Assembly: GCF_014863585.1 (NCBI RefSeq)
Contig: NZ_CP062253.1
Coordinates: 3,374,501 to 3,438,500 of the forward strand
Length of the DNA: 64,000 nt
Direction: 5' to 3'
Source: Pseudomonas gozinkensis
GTDB lineage: Bacteria; Pseudomonadota; Gammaproteobacteria; Pseudomonadales; Pseudomonadaceae
Shown in pieces: positions 1 through 9,982 of this stretch (positions are counted from its first letter, which is position 1; each line of letters opens with the position of its first letter). The translations under genes were made by a program, and so were the position numbers. The notes under the pieces are model-generated. The model was not told where the DNA came from. It did no database searches and saw only the letters and a list, made by a program, of their open reading frames with translations.

Positions 1-2
1 TC

Positions 3-326
3 GACAACGCCGGCCTGTATGACCCGGAAGGCGTCGGCGGCACCCACGTCATGTACGTGCTGCACCACGCCGACACCCCGAAAATCTACGCTGGCCTGCC
101 GGACAACCCGGCCATCAGCCCGTTGGTGGGCCTGTGGAAAGGCATCAGCAAACCCCTGGGCCTGCTGGCCATGGGCGCGGCGGTGCTGGCCGGGTTCTTC
201 CATTACGTGCGGATCGGCCCGAACCGGGTCGAGGAAGATGAACATCCCGATCCGCCCGATACCTCGGTGCATGTCGTTGATCCGGCGGTGCACACCTTCG
301 ACCCACGCGGGGAGGGCCGGCCATGA
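3..326 (+). CDS. fdoH: Formate dehydrogenase-O iron-sulfur (beta) subunit, C-terminal part
   Basis: Only the last ~107 codons are inside the window; the reading frame is open to the left edge. The visible protein runs from a stretch containing [19 protein letters not shown], typical of the end of the four-[4Fe-4S] beta subunit. It then has one membrane helix (around [17 protein letters not shown]) that anchors the subunit beside the cytochrome b, and a polar tail. The family passes electrons from the periplasmic selenomolybdenum alpha subunit to cytochrome b556. The stop overlaps the ATG of the gamma subunit gene (ATGA), so the two are translationally coupled. The cysteine clusters and the alpha subunit gene lie outside the window. 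Confidence 0.9.
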   Translation, partial: DNAGLYDPEGVGGTHVMYVLHHADTPKIYAGLPDNPAISPLVGLWKGISKPLGLLAMGAAVLAGFFHYVRIGPNRVEEDEHPDPPDTSVHVVDPAVHTFDPRGEGRP

Positions 327-976
327 GCAACAAGACGATCCTGCGCTACACCGCCAACCAGCGCACCAATCACTGGCTGGTGGCGATTCTGTTCTTCATG
401 GCCGGGCTGTCGGGGCTGGCGTTGTTTCATCCGTCGATGTTCTGGCTGACCAATTTCTTTGGAGGCGGGCCGTGGACGCGGATCCTGCACCCGTTCATGG
501 GCGTGCTGATGTTCGTGTTCTTCCTGGGCCTGGTGTTTCGCTTCTGGCGCTCGAACTTCTTTATCGACAACGACTGGAAATGGCTGCGGCGCATTGACCG
601 GGTACTGGTCAACGATGAAGAGACTGTGCCGGCGGTGGGCAAGTACAACGCCGGGCAAAAACTGCTGTTCTGGACTTTACTGCTGTGCATGCTCGGGCTG
701 TTGTTCACGGGGCTGGTGATCTGGCGCGCGTACTTCAGTCATTACTTCGGCATCACCACGATTCGCTGGGCGATGTTGTTGCACGCACTGGCGGGGTTTG
801 TGCTGATCCTGAGCATCATCGTGCACATCTACGCCGGGATCTGGATCAAGGGTTCGGTGGACGCGATGATGCACGGCTGGGTCAGCCGCGCCTGGGCCAG
901 GAAACACCATGCACTCTGGTATCGCGAGGTGGAAAGCAAGGATCCGCCAGAGCGACCGGTCACGAAAAAGGGCTGA
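323..976 (+). CDS. fdoI: Formate dehydrogenase-O cytochrome b556 (gamma) subunit
   Basis: A 217-residue, four-helix inner-membrane cytochrome b that takes electrons from the beta subunit and reduces quinone. It opens with [11 protein letters not shown], the usual first cytoplasmic segment. Membrane helices lie near residues 15-35, 50-75, 110-135 and 145-175. Candidate haem ligands are the histidines in TNHW, LHPFMG, LHALAG and VHIYAG. The length matches the FdnI/FdoI family. Its start overlaps the fdoH stop by 4 bases, and fdhE follows after 3 bases, so this is one operon. Confidence 0.95.
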   Translation: MSNKTILRYTANQRTNHWLVAILFFMAGLSGLALFHPSMFWLTNFFGGGPWTRILHPFMGVLMFVFFLGLVFRFWRSNFFIDNDWKWLRRIDRVLVNDEETVPAVGKYNAGQKLLFWTLLLCMLGLLFTGLVIWRAYFSHYFGITTIRWAMLLHALAGFVLILSIIVHIYAGIWIKGSVDAMMHGWVSRAWARKHHALWYREVESKDPPERPVTKKG

Positions 977-979
977 CAG

Positions 980-1906
980 TTGCCAACCATCCTCGAACCC
1001 GGAGAAATCGAAGCGGCGGCCAGTTCGCCGCCGTTTCTGCACCTGCCGCCGCACAACCTGTTCACGTTGCGGGCCCAGCGTCTTGAACGTTTGGCCGAAG
1101 GGCATCCGCTGGCCGACTACCTGTATTTGATTGCCGGTTTGTGCCGTGTCCAGCAGCAGGTCTTTGACGACCCGCCCTCGACCGCGCCGCTCGATGAACA
1201 GCGACTGGAAGTCTGCCGGCAACACGGCATGCCACCGTTCGCCGCCGACACTTTGATTCGCGAGGACGCCTGGCAGCTTTATCTTGAAGCCTTGCTCCAG
1301 CGTTATGTCGCCCCCGAGCAACCGGCGGTGGTCGAGGCCGTGACCACACTGCGCATCGCCAGTCCCGGACAGTTACGCGCCTGGGCCGTGGCGCTGGTCA
1401 GCGGCCAGTATTCGCTGGTGCCGGCGGCGCTGGTGCCGTTTCTCGGGGCGGCGCTGCAAGCAGCGTGGAGTCACTGGCTGCTCAGTGCGCGAAATCTGCA
1501 ACTGACGCCCGGCGACAGCCTCAGCCAGTGCCCGGCCTGTGGCTCGCCGGCCATGGCCGGGGTGATCCGCCATCGCGGCAAGCACAACGGCCTGCGGTAT
1601 CTGGTGTGTTCGCTGTGCGCCTGCGAATGGCATGTGGTGCGGGTCAAGTGCGTGTATTGCGAGCAGAGCAAAGGGCTTGAATACCTGAGCCTTGAGGATG
1701 ACCGCCACGCCGCCAATCAGGCGCCGTTGCGCGCCGAGGTCTGTCCGGGCTGCAACAGCTACCTGAAGTTGTTGTATCTGGAAAACGACGGGGAGGGCGA
1801 GGCGCTGTCGGCGGATCTGGGCAGTCTGCTGCTCGACATGCGCCTGGCTCAGGACGGTTATCAGCGCCTGGCGCCGAATCTGCTGCTGGCGCCCGGCGAC
1901 GAATAG
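980..1906 (+). CDS. fdhE: Formate dehydrogenase accessory protein FdhE
   Basis: A 308-residue cytoplasmic chaperone required for activity of respiratory formate dehydrogenases; E. coli FdhE is an iron-binding rubredoxin-like protein that interacts with the catalytic subunits. The C-terminal half shows the expected cysteine pairs: CPACGSP, CSLCACEW, CVYCEQ and CPGCNS. The start is a TTG three bases after the fdoI stop; no better ATG lies nearby and the N-terminus (ILEPGEIE) looks like the family. It is the last gene of the fdo operon visible here and converges on the histidine kinase gene, with only 3 bases between the two stops. Confidence 0.95.
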   Translation: MPTILEPGEIEAAASSPPFLHLPPHNLFTLRAQRLERLAEGHPLADYLYLIAGLCRVQQQVFDDPPSTAPLDEQRLEVCRQHGMPPFAADTLIREDAWQLYLEALLQRYVAPEQPAVVEAVTTLRIASPGQLRAWAVALVSGQYSLVPAALVPFLGAALQAAWSHWLLSARNLQLTPGDSLSQCPACGSPAMAGVIRHRGKHNGLRYLVCSLCACEWHVVRVKCVYCEQSKGLEYLSLEDDRHAANQAPLRAEVCPGCNSYLKLLYLENDGEGEALSADLGSLLLDMRLAQDGYQRLAPNLLLAPGDE

Positions 1907-1909
1907 GCC

Positions 1910-3241
1910 TCAGCGATGAGGCAGTTCAACCCGTGCGCGTAAGCCGCCGCTGCGGCGATTGCGCAAACTCAACTCGCCACCCTGTTCACGAATGATCCCC
2001 CGTGCCGCCGACAGACCGAGCCCGACACCGCCGGTGTCACGGTTGCGCGAGGTTTCGAGACGGAAGAACGGATCGAACACCCGCTCCAGCGCGTCCTCGG
2101 GAATCCCCGGCCCCTCGTCAATCACCTCGATGCGGATCGACGCATCATCGCAACTCAGCGCCACGCTGGGTCGCTGTCCGTATTTCACCGCGTTATCCAG
2201 CAGATTGACGATGACCCGTTTGATGCCCAGCGGCCGGCCGTCGTACACCACATGCGCCGGGCCGGTGAAACCGATGTCGAGGTGCTGATCGCGGTAGTCA
2301 TCGACGATGGTTTGCAGCAACTCCGACAGATCGAACGCGGTGGATTGCTCCAGGTGGGTGTCTTCCCGGAAGAACGCCAGGGCGGCGTTGATCATCGACT
2401 GCATTTCCTCGATGTCGCGGATCAGTTTGCCCTGATGGTCGAGGTCTTCCATGAACTCGCTGCGCAGGCGCATCCGGGTCAGCGGGGCGCGCAAGTCGTG
2501 GGAGATGGCGGCCAGCATGTGGGTGCGTTCGCCAATGAAATGCTGGATCTGCGCCTGCATCGTGTTGAAGGCAACGATGGCCTGACGGATTTCATGAGGG
2601 CCTTCGAGGTGGATCGGCGGCGCTTTCAGATCCCCGCCGAAACGCCGCGCGGCATGGGCAAAGCGCTGCAACGGCTGGGCCAATTGCCGTGTGGCCAGCC
2701 AGGCGACCAGCAGGGTGGCGACCAGCCCCAGGGCAACGATCACGGCGATCCGTACGTTCAGGCTCAAGCCCCAACTGCGCTCCGGCGGCGTGAACGACAA
2801 CCAGCTGTCATCAGCCAGCCGTATCAGCGCCACGTAGTGCGCCCGAGGGCTGCCGGCGGGCCAGTCGTCAGGGTTGAACACGTCGATCTGTCGGTCATCG
2901 CCGAGCAATTGCCGCAGCGCCGGCACTTTTCCGGCCTCAACCTGTTCGCCGTCCCCCGGCAGACCGAAGTCGACTCGACGGGGTTGCCACACCACTTCGA
3001 GCATCGGGCTGCTGGCGGCACTGGCCAGTTGCGGGCGCAGGGTTGCCGGCGCAGCTTCGATCACTCGGGTGGTGGCGGCGATCTGTTCCAGCAGACCGGT
3101 GCGTTCGATCGGCGGTCGGGCCCAGATGCCGGCGACCTGAACGAACAGCGCATTGAGCAGGAGCGACGCGAGCATGGCCGCGACGATTGTCAGGGCAATC
3201 CGCCGGCTGAGGGTGTCGCGCCGCAGCATCCGGCCAATCAT
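1910..3241 (-). CDS. Sensor histidine kinase, EnvZ/RstB-like
   Basis: A 443-residue inner-membrane sensor kinase. An N-terminal helix (ALTIVAAMLASLLLNALFV) and a second near residues 165-185 flank a ~130-residue periplasmic domain. A HAMP linker follows, then the HisKA box with the phosphorylatable histidine in AAISHDLRAPLTRMR. The HATPase domain has an N box (LLDNAVKYG), a G1 box (DEGPGIP), an F box (VFDPFF) and a G2 box (GVGLGLS). It overlaps the upstream response regulator by 4 bases (ATGA), so the two form a coupled pair. The stimulus is unknown; the position next to formate dehydrogenase genes is no proof of a link. Confidence 0.9.
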   Translation of the reverse strand: MIGRMLRRDTLSRRIALTIVAAMLASLLLNALFVQVAGIWARPPIERTGLLEQIAATTRVIEAAPATLRPQLASAASSPMLEVVWQPRRVDFGLPGDGEQVEAGKVPALRQLLGDDRQIDVFNPDDWPAGSPRAHYVALIRLADDSWLSFTPPERSWGLSLNVRIAVIVALGLVATLLVAWLATRQLAQPLQRFAHAARRFGGDLKAPPIHLEGPHEIRQAIVAFNTMQAQIQHFIGERTHMLAAISHDLRAPLTRMRLRSEFMEDLDHQGKLIRDIEEMQSMINAALAFFREDTHLEQSTAFDLSELLQTIVDDYRDQHLDIGFTGPAHVVYDGRPLGIKRVIVNLLDNAVKYGQRPSVALSCDDASIRIEVIDEGPGIPEDALERVFDPFFRLETSRNRDTGGVGLGLSAARGIIREQGGELSLRNRRSGGLRARVELPHR

Positions 3242-3963
3242 GAGCGGCTGACCTTGGCAGTGAACATGTAACCGCCGTTGCGCACGGTGCGGATCAGGTC
3301 CGGGCGTTTGCTGTCCGGTTCGATCTTGCGCCGCAGCCGACTGATCTGCACATCGATGCTGCGGTCATAGGCGTCGTGGCCCTGGCCGTGGGTCAGGTCG
3401 ATCAGTTGTTCGCGGGTCAGGATGCGTTGCGGGTGTTCGAGCAACACCAGCAGCAGATCGAATTCGCCGGCGGACATCGGGATCATCACGCCTTCGGGCG
3501 AGCGCAGTTCGCGGCAGGTGATGTCCAGATGCCAACCGGCGAAGGCCATGACTGGCCGTGAAGGCTCGGCGCCGGACGGCGTATTCTCGCCGACCCGACG
3601 TTGCAGGGCGCGCACCCGGGCCAGCAGTTCCTGCGGGGCGAAAGGTTTGGTCAGGTAGTCGTCGGCGCCCAGTTCCAGGCCGACGATCCGGTCGCTCAGC
3701 TCGGCCATGGCCGTGAGCATGATGATCGGGATGCCCATCTGCGCCCGAACCTTCTGGCACAGGCTCAGGCCACCCTCGCCGGGCAGCATCAGGTCGAGGA
3801 TGATCGTGTCCGGCCGTGCCTGCGCAATGGCCGCCCACATGGCCTCGCCATGGGCGGCGACATCGACCTGATAGCCGTGCTGAACGAAGAACTTCTTCAG
3901 CAAGGACAGAATTTCCCCGTCGTCATCGACGATCAGCAATCTGCTCACGTTTGCGCAATCCAT
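3238..3963 (-). CDS. OmpR-family response regulator
   Basis: A 241-residue two-domain regulator. The receiver has the acidic pocket (LLIVDDDGEI), the phospho-acceptor aspartate in IILDLMLPGEGG and the lysine in DDYLTKPF. The C-terminal winged helix contains SIDVQISRLRRKIE and ends RTVRNGGYMF. The frame stays open far upstream, but homology begins at SRLLIVDDD, so I place the start at the ATG at 3963; a GTG at 3948 is the alternative. It is the first gene of the pair with the histidine kinase and is transcribed away from the 4114 gene. Confidence 0.9.
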   Translation of the reverse strand: MDCANVSRLLIVDDDGEILSLLKKFFVQHGYQVDVAAHGEAMWAAIAQARPDTIILDLMLPGEGGLSLCQKVRAQMGIPIIMLTAMAELSDRIVGLELGADDYLTKPFAPQELLARVRALQRRVGENTPSGAEPSRPVMAFAGWHLDITCRELRSPEGVMIPMSAGEFDLLLVLLEHPQRILTREQLIDLTHGQGHDAYDRSIDVQISRLRRKIEPDSKRPDLIRTVRNGGYMFTAKVSRS

Positions 3964-4113
3964 GAACCCCAAAAGAAGCGCATCTAAAACCATTTCGATG
4001 CGCCGGTCATATATTTCAATCCTGCAACATTCCTTCAGCGTGGACATCAGCCGGACATCGTCGGGCAAAAATCCGCTGGCAGTCTGCACGCCTTCCAACC
4101 AAGGGGGCTCAAC

Positions 4114-4425
4114 ATGAAGGACATGAACAGCGGCTACATCACTCGGGACCATGGCGCCGTGCGCCCGTTGATCCTGACCCAGCGCACCACCGCACCGGGC
4201 CCGGACACGCCGATCCTGTTCCAGGAGACGTGCCTGGGGCTGGCCAACGATCAGAGTCAGTTGATCCTGCGCCGCTATTTCGAACGGTTCAGCCCGACCG
4301 AGGCCCATTGGGTCGAATACCTGCACACGATTCCTACCGCCGAATTCATCCAATGGATCATGACCCACGGCCAGTTGCGCATCGAATGCTCCGACAACAC
4401 CCCGCACAGCCACGTCCACGCCTGA
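4114..4425 (+). CDS. Hypothetical protein, 103 aa
   Basis: A small soluble protein with no signal peptide or membrane segment. It is rich in Thr, His and aromatic residues and ends in a His-rich tail (HSHVHA). A good ribosome site (AAGGGGG) precedes the ATG. The DUF3313 lipoprotein gene begins 17 bases downstream on the same strand, so the two are probably co-transcribed, reading away from the two-component pair. I do not recognise the family; the function is unknown. Confidence 0.6.
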   Translation: MKDMNSGYITRDHGAVRPLILTQRTTAPGPDTPILFQETCLGLANDQSQLILRRYFERFSPTEAHWVEYLHTIPTAEFIQWIMTHGQLRIECSDNTPHSHVHA

Positions 4426-4442
4426 ACAAGGAAACACCACCG

Positions 4443-5123
4443 ATGAATAGCCATCGCTCACTGGCCGTGCTGTTTGCCGCCACCCTCAGCCTGTCGGCGT
4501 GCAGCAGCAAGAAGCTTCCGACCGAGCCGCAGGCCGGTTTTCTACGGGATTACAGCGTGCTCAAGGAAGGGCAGACCGCTTCGGGACAAACGATCTTGAG
4601 CTGGGTCAGCCCGACACTGGCGAGGGGCCGTTACACCCAGGTTTACCTGGCGCCGAGCCAGTTCTACCCGCAGCCCCAGCCTTCGCCGCGCATTCCCCAA
4701 AGCACCTTGTCGGGCGTGACCCACTACTACGACGCAGCCCTCAGGCTGGAGCTGGGCAAGGTGCTGCCGCTGGCGTCGAAACCCGGCCCGAACACGCTGA
4801 TCGTCAAACCGGCCATCACCCAGGTCGCCGCCAGTACTCAGGGCCTGCGCTTTTATGAATGGCTGCCGGTGACGCTGGTCGCGGCCGGGGTGAGCACCGC
4901 TACCGGCATTCGTGACCGGGACAGTGAGATCGCCACGGAAGTGTCCTTCGAGGACGGTTCGACCGGGGAGGTCGTGGCCGAGGTGGTGCGCAAGGGCAAG
5001 GGCGTGCCGCTGGAAAACGATAAACAGGTCATGACTGCCAATAACGTCAAAGCCGTACTCGATGGCTGGGCCACAGACCTGAGTCAAACCTATGTGCCGA
5101 TGCAGAGGGCCGCGCTGCGCTAG
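4443..5123 (+). CDS. DUF3313-family lipoprotein
   Basis: A 226-residue lipoprotein. The signal peptide ends in a lipobox (SLSAC) and is followed by a Ser/Lys linker. The body resembles the DUF3313 family, with conserved patches such as GFLRDYS near the N-terminus, a middle stretch ending LRLELGKVLP, and VVAEVVRKGKG near the end. The residue after the lipobox Cys is Ser, which does not suggest inner-membrane retention, so an outer-membrane lipoprotein is likely. The molecular role of the family is unknown. The open frame extends further 5', but the signal peptide fixes the ATG at 4443. Confidence 0.75.
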   Translation: MNSHRSLAVLFAATLSLSACSSKKLPTEPQAGFLRDYSVLKEGQTASGQTILSWVSPTLARGRYTQVYLAPSQFYPQPQPSPRIPQSTLSGVTHYYDAALRLELGKVLPLASKPGPNTLIVKPAITQVAASTQGLRFYEWLPVTLVAAGVSTATGIRDRDSEIATEVSFEDGSTGEVVAEVVRKGKGVPLENDKQVMTANNVKAVLDGWATDLSQTYVPMQRAALR

Positions 5124-5174
5124 AAGCAGGGTGGTCTAACATCATCAGGCGTAGTTCGATTTCGGGAGTGCCTG

Positions 5175-6581
5175 ATGTCCGTGAGTGTTGCCCTGCGGTT
5201 ACCGTCGATTGACAGCCTGTTGCGCCACCCCGCGTGCCAGCCTTTGGCCGAGCGTTACGGGCGCGGGGCCCTGTTGACGGGGTTTCGCCAGTTGCTGGAT
5301 GACTTGCGCGAAGCGGTGGTGGCGGGGCAACTGACCACCCTTGAAATCAGTCCCGAAGCGCTGGCCGGAAGGGTCGCCGAACGTCTGGCGCTGAAGCAGC
5401 GCAGTCAGGTGCGCCGGGTGTTCAACCTGACCGGCACCGTGCTGCACACCAACCTTGGGCGCGCCTTGTTGCCCGAAGAAGCCATTGAAGCCGTGCAACT
5501 GGCGGCGCGCTATCCCTTGAATCTGGAATTCGATCTGGCCAGCGGCAAGCGCGGTGACCGCGACGACCTGATCGAAGGCCTGATCCGCGAACTGACCGGC
5601 GCCGAAGCCGTCACGGTGGTCAACAACAATGCCGCCGCCGTGCTGCTGACCCTCAACAGCCTCGGCGCGCGCAAGGAAGGCATCATTTCCCGGGGCGAGC
5701 TGATCGAAATCGGCGGCGCGTTCCGCATCCCCGACATCATGAGCCGCGCCGGCGTGCGCCTGCACGAGGTCGGCACCACCAACCGCACCCATGCCCGCGA
5801 TTACGAAGCGGCGATCGGCCCACGCAGCGGCCTGATCATGCGCGTGCACGCGAGCAACTACAGCATTGAAGGTTTCACGGCCCGGGTGTCGACCTCCGAA
5901 CTGGCCGCACTGGCCCATCGGCATGATCTGCCGCTGCTCGAAGACCTCGGCAGCGGCAGTCTGCTGGATCTGACCCGCTGGGGCCTGCCGGCGGAACCGA
6001 CGGTGCGTCAGGCGCTGCTCGATGGCGCCGACATCGTCACCTTCAGTGGCGACAAACTGCTTGGCGGGCCGCAGGCGGGGGTGATTGTCGGGCGCAAGGA
6101 CTTGATCGCGAAGATCAAGAAAAACCCGCTGAAACGCGCATTGCGGGTCGACAAACTGACCTTGGCCGCACTGGAAGCGGTACTCGGACTCTATCGCGAC
6201 CCGGATCGTCTGGCCGAGCGTTTGCCGAGCCTGCGCCTGTTGTCCCGGCCGCAAGCCGACATTCTGACCCAGGCCGAACGCCTGCAACCGGCGTTGTCCC
6301 AAGTGCTGGGCAAGGACTGGACCGTCACGGCGATGCCGGCGCTGGGCATGATCGGCAGCGGCAGCCAACCGGTGGCGCGCCTGCCAAGCGCAGCGCTGTG
6401 CCTGCGCCCGCAAGTATCGAAACGCCTGCGCGGACGTTGCCTGCTGAATCTTGAAGCGGCGCTGCGCGCGTTGCCGATCCCGGTGCTCGGGCGTATCGAT
6501 GACGACGCGTTGTGGCTGGATCTGCGGCAACTCGACGATGAACCGGCGTGGCAGGCGCAACTCGGGCAGTTGCAAACGTGA
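5175..6581 (+). CDS. selA: L-seryl-tRNA(Sec) selenium transferase
   Basis: A 468-residue PLP enzyme that converts seryl-tRNA(Sec) to selenocysteinyl-tRNA(Sec) using selenophosphate. The family N-terminus ([11 protein letters not shown]) is present. A central PLP-binding region ([13 protein letters not shown]) is followed by the lysine-containing [14 protein letters not shown], where Lys forms the Schiff base. The length matches bacterial SelA. Its TGA overlaps the GTG start of selB. selD, which supplies selenophosphate, is not in this window. Confidence 0.97.
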   Translation: MSVSVALRLPSIDSLLRHPACQPLAERYGRGALLTGFRQLLDDLREAVVAGQLTTLEISPEALAGRVAERLALKQRSQVRRVFNLTGTVLHTNLGRALLPEEAIEAVQLAARYPLNLEFDLASGKRGDRDDLIEGLIRELTGAEAVTVVNNNAAAVLLTLNSLGARKEGIISRGELIEIGGAFRIPDIMSRAGVRLHEVGTTNRTHARDYEAAIGPRSGLIMRVHASNYSIEGFTARVSTSELAALAHRHDLPLLEDLGSGSLLDLTRWGLPAEPTVRQALLDGADIVTFSGDKLLGGPQAGVIVGRKDLIAKIKKNPLKRALRVDKLTLAALEAVLGLYRDPDRLAERLPSLRLLSRPQADILTQAERLQPALSQVLGKDWTVTAMPALGMIGSGSQPVARLPSAALCLRPQVSKRLRGRCLLNLEAALRALPIPVLGRIDDDALWLDLRQLDDEPAWQAQLGQLQT

Positions 6582-8488
6582 TCGTCGGCACGGCAGGGCA
6601 CATCGACCACGGCAAGACGTCTCTGCTCGAAGCGCTGACCGGGCAAACCGGCGACCGCCGCCCGCAGGAACGCGAGCGCGGGATGACCATCGACCTCGGT
6701 TATCTGTACGCAGAACTGGCGCCCGGCGCCGGGCTGACCGGTTTCATCGACGTGCCGGGCCACGAGAAATTCACCCACAACATGCTCGCCGGCGCGCAGG
6801 GCATCGATCTGGTGTTGCTGGTGGTGGCGGCGGATGACGGCGTGATGCCGCAGACCCGCGAGCATCTGGCGATAGTCGAGCTGCTGGGCATTCCACGGGC
6901 ATTGGTGGCGATCACCAAGTGCGACCGGGTCGAGGCGGGCAGGGTAGACGAGGTTCGCCGACAGATTGAAAGCCTGCTGGCACCCGGGCCCTATGCCGAA
7001 GCACCGTTGCTGACGGTTTCCTGCGTGACGGGCGAGGGCGTCGATGCGCTGCGCCAGACATTGCTGCAGATAGAAGGCGAGGAGCGCAGTCGCTCAGGCG
7101 GATTTCGCCTGGCCATCGACCGGGCGTTCAGTGTCGCCGGCGCCGGGATCGTGGTGACGGGGACGGCGCTTTCGGGTTCGGTCGCCGTGGGCGACAAACT
7201 CAGCCTCGGCCCGGCGGGCAGAACCGTGCGGGTCAGGGGCCTGCACGCGCAGAATCAAGCCGCCGAACAAGCCTTCGCTGGCCAGCGCGTGGCCCTGAAC
7301 ATCAGCGCCGATCGCCTGGAACTCGGGCAGATCCATCGCGGCCAATGGCTGCTCGCCGAATGGCTGCATGCGCCGACCCAGCGGCTGGACATCGAATTTC
7401 GGTTGTTGCCGGGCGAACGGGTTTTCGAGCACTTCCAGCCGGTGCATCTGCATCTGGGCACGCAGGACGTGATCGCCCGCGTCGCCTTGCTGGAGGGGGC
7501 GAGCCTGGCACCCGGCGAGCGCATGTTTGCGCAACTGCTGACCAACGTCCCGGTGCACGGCGTCCACAGTGACCCGCTGATCCTGCGTGATGCCAGCGCT
7601 CAGCGAACGCTCGGCGGCGGGCGCGTGCTCGATCCCTTTGCTCCGGCCCGCCAACGCCGCAGCCCGGAACGGCTGGCGCAGTTGCGTGTGCTGGCGATCA
7701 GCTCCGAGCTGGAGCAGGCCTTGCCGACGCTGCTGGAATACAGCGAAAGCGGCCTCGATCCACAGCGTCTGGAGCGTCAGTTCAATCGCCCGCGTGACAG
7801 TTGGTCACTGCCGGACAACGTCCGCCTGATCGAAACCCGTCAAGGCCCGGTGCTGTTCAATGCGCAGCGCTGGGGGATGCTCAAGTTCACCCTGCTGGAG
7901 CAATTGGCGCGCTTTCATGAGCTGGAGCCCGATCAGATGGGCCCGGATCGCGACCGTCTGCGGCGCTTCAGCGGATTGAGCCTTGAGCGCGCGACCTTTA
8001 TCAGCCTGCTGGAAGAACTGCTCGGCGCCGGTTCACTGGTCACCAGCGGCCCGTGGCTGCATTTGCCCGACCATCAAGTGCGCCTGAGTGCCGACGACGA
8101 AACTCTGTGGCAGGCGTTGCAACCGTTGTTCGAACAGGCCGGTTTCGATCCGCCGTGGGTACGTGACGTGGCAAAAATCGTCGACCAAGAGGACGCCACC
8201 GTCCGCTTGCTGCTGCGCAAACTGGCGCGCCTTGGCGTGATGCACCAGGTGGTCCGCGATCTGTTTGTCACCGACATCACGCTGCGGCAAATGGCGGCAG
8301 TGCTGCTGCGCCTCGCCGAAGAAAATCCGCAGATCGAAGTCACGGCTTTCCGCGATGCGCTAGGCTTGGGACGCAAGCGCAGTATTCAGATCCTCGAATA
8401 CTTCGATCGGCTGGGCCTGACCCGGCGCGTCGGTGAAGGCCGGCAAATCCGCTCCGACAGTGCGCTGGCCAACCCCGGCGCGGACTGA
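6578..8488 (+). CDS. selB: Selenocysteine-specific translation elongation factor
   Basis: A 636-residue GTPase that delivers selenocysteinyl-tRNA to UGA codons marked by a SECIS element. G motifs: [13 protein letters not shown] (P loop), DVPGHEKF (switch II) and TKCD (base recognition). EF-Tu-like domains II and III follow, then a C-terminal half of winged-helix modules that bind the SECIS hairpin. I chose the GTG at 6578 because it gives the conserved MIVGTAGH N-terminus and couples to selA through a GTGA overlap. A longer frame from 6548 adds ten unlikely residues. Confidence 0.96.
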   Translation: MIVGTAGHIDHGKTSLLEALTGQTGDRRPQERERGMTIDLGYLYAELAPGAGLTGFIDVPGHEKFTHNMLAGAQGIDLVLLVVAADDGVMPQTREHLAIVELLGIPRALVAITKCDRVEAGRVDEVRRQIESLLAPGPYAEAPLLTVSCVTGEGVDALRQTLLQIEGEERSRSGGFRLAIDRAFSVAGAGIVVTGTALSGSVAVGDKLSLGPAGRTVRVRGLHAQNQAAEQAFAGQRVALNISADRLELGQIHRGQWLLAEWLHAPTQRLDIEFRLLPGERVFEHFQPVHLHLGTQDVIARVALLEGASLAPGERMFAQLLTNVPVHGVHSDPLILRDASAQRTLGGGRVLDPFAPARQRRSPERLAQLRVLAISSELEQALPTLLEYSESGLDPQRLERQFNRPRDSWSLPDNVRLIETRQGPVLFNAQRWGMLKFTLLEQLARFHELEPDQMGPDRDRLRRFSGLSLERATFISLLEELLGAGSLVTSGPWLHLPDHQVRLSADDETLWQALQPLFEQAGFDPPWVRDVAKIVDQEDATVRLLLRKLARLGVMHQVVRDLFVTDITLRQMAAVLLRLAEENPQIEVTAFRDALGLGRKRSIQILEYFDRLGLTRRVGEGRQIRSDSALANPGAD

Positions 8489-8495
8489 GTTCAAG

Positions 8496-8590
8496 GAAGG
8501 CAATCGCGCCCGGTGGCGCGGCCGGGCTTCAAACCCGGTTGGGGACGGCATCCGTTCCCGGGCAGGTTCGACTCCGGCTGCCTTCCGCCA
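8496..8590 (+). tRNA. selC: tRNA-Sec (anticodon UCA)
   Basis: A 95-nt tRNA with an eight-base acceptor stem (GGAAGGCA paired with TGCCTTCC), the anticodon TCA at 8529-8531 in loop CTTCAAA on a GC-rich stem, and a very long extra arm (GGGGACGGCATCCGTTCCC region). It has a TTCGACT T-loop and an encoded 3' CCA. The long extra arm and the UCA anticodon are diagnostic for selenocysteine tRNA. It begins 7 bases after selB and is probably cotranscribed with it. Confidence 0.97.
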
Positions 8591-8599
8591 TTTATCCCT

Positions 8600-9895
8600 T
8601 CAAAAGCCCAGCGGGTACTGGATCACCACGTAGATCCGGTCGATGTCATCGCCCGCCTGGGCGCTGTTGGCCCGGTGCGAAACGTGGGACAGCTGCACCG
8701 ACAGATCCTTGGCCGCGCCGGACTGGACGATGTAGCGCAGATCGATGTCGCGTTCCCAATGTTTGCCACCGTCCCCTTGCTGCGGCTGGTATTGACCACT
8801 GTCCGCGTCGAACGGGTTATAGGCGCCGCCCTTGGGCGCGTGGGTGCCGTCGATTTGGCTGCCGGAAACGTAACGGGTCATGAAGTTCAGCCCCGGAATG
8901 CCGAAGGCGCCGAGATCGAGGTCGTAACGCGCTTGCCAGGAACGCTCGTGGGCGCCGTTGAAGTCGGCGTACTTGATCGAGTTGGCCAGGTAGATCGAGT
9001 CGCCGCCGACGAAATCGAACGGCGTGTCGCCATTGATGCGTTGCCAGCCGAGCATCACCGCGTGGGCGCCGAAAGTGTATTTGCCCGAGAGGCTGAACGC
9101 GGTGTTGTCGATGTCGCCCGCCAATGCCTGCCCGGTGTCGCGGGTGTGGTAGACGTTGGCGTCGAGCAACAGTCCGGACTGTTTGAAATGCAGGTTGGCG
9201 TAGTACTGGCGCCAGGTGTCGCTCAGGTCGGACGCATACAGGGCGCCGCCCACCGGGCTGTCACTGAACAGGTCGGTGCCGATAAAACTGATGCTTTCGC
9301 CTTGGGTACTGGCGCCATAGCCCTGAAAGTCGCCTTTGCCGGAGGAGCTGTCCTGGTTCCTGAACGCCGTGAAACGCCCGGCCACAACGCGCGCGTTTTC
9401 GATCTCGCGGCTGTCGAGCAGAAACCCCGTAGCGTATTCCGGTTGCAGGCGTTTGTCCGAAGTGTCGAACACCGGCGTTTCCACGGTCATTTCACCGAAG
9501 GCGAGGGTGGTTCTCGAGGCCTTGAGCTTCAATGCACCGCCGGCGCTGGAATAATCGCTTTCGCTACGACCGTCACTGTCCACCGGCAACAGTCCCGTGC
9601 CGGAATGGCCCTTGCCTCCATCAAGTTTCAGTCCATAAAAGGCGTGGGCATCGAGGCCGAATCCGACAGTTCCATCCGTGAAACCGGATGCAAAAGTGCC
9701 GATAAACCCTTGAGCCCATTCCTGTTTGTAGTTTTTCCCGGAAGGTGAGGGCGAGCGGTAGTCGTTGCTCAGGTAGAAGTTGCGGCTGAGCACTTCGGTC
9801 TTGGCGTCGTCGAGAAAACCACTGGCAATTGCCGAGTCGGCCATTGCGCAAAACAAGAGTGCCAGGGCGAAACGCGGTTGCAAGAAACCTTTCAT
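8600..9895 (-). CDS. OprD-family outer-membrane porin
   Basis: A 431-residue porin with a signal peptide (cleavage near DSAIAS). The mature start (GFLDDAKTEVLSRNFYLSND) and the following GKNYKQEWAQGF are hallmarks of the OprD family. It ends in the aromatic C-terminal residue (YPLGF) needed for insertion into the outer membrane by the BAM complex. Family members admit small substrates such as basic amino acids, carboxylates or aromatics; the specific substrate cannot be read here. It stands alone, converging on the tRNA-Sec gene. Confidence 0.92.
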   Translation of the reverse strand: MKGFLQPRFALALLFCAMADSAIASGFLDDAKTEVLSRNFYLSNDYRSPSPSGKNYKQEWAQGFIGTFASGFTDGTVGFGLDAHAFYGLKLDGGKGHSGTGLLPVDSDGRSESDYSSAGGALKLKASRTTLAFGEMTVETPVFDTSDKRLQPEYATGFLLDSREIENARVVAGRFTAFRNQDSSSGKGDFQGYGASTQGESISFIGTDLFSDSPVGGALYASDLSDTWRQYYANLHFKQSGLLLDANVYHTRDTGQALAGDIDNTAFSLSGKYTFGAHAVMLGWQRINGDTPFDFVGGDSIYLANSIKYADFNGAHERSWQARYDLDLGAFGIPGLNFMTRYVSGSQIDGTHAPKGGAYNPFDADSGQYQPQQGDGGKHWERDIDLRYIVQSGAAKDLSVQLSHVSHRANSAQAGDDIDRIYVVIQYPLGF

Positions 9896-9982
9896 GTGTC
9901 AGTGACCGGCCGTGAAGGAAGTCGCCGGATACTGAAGCAAACCGTCGTGCTGCGATTGAGCGGATGTGCTGCGTCAGCGTCC

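Noticed and set aside
3964..4461. Extension of the response regulator frame upstream of its receiver domain
   Set aside because: The extra ~165 residues have no domain, overlap the opposite-strand 4114 and 4443 genes and precede the conserved receiver start.
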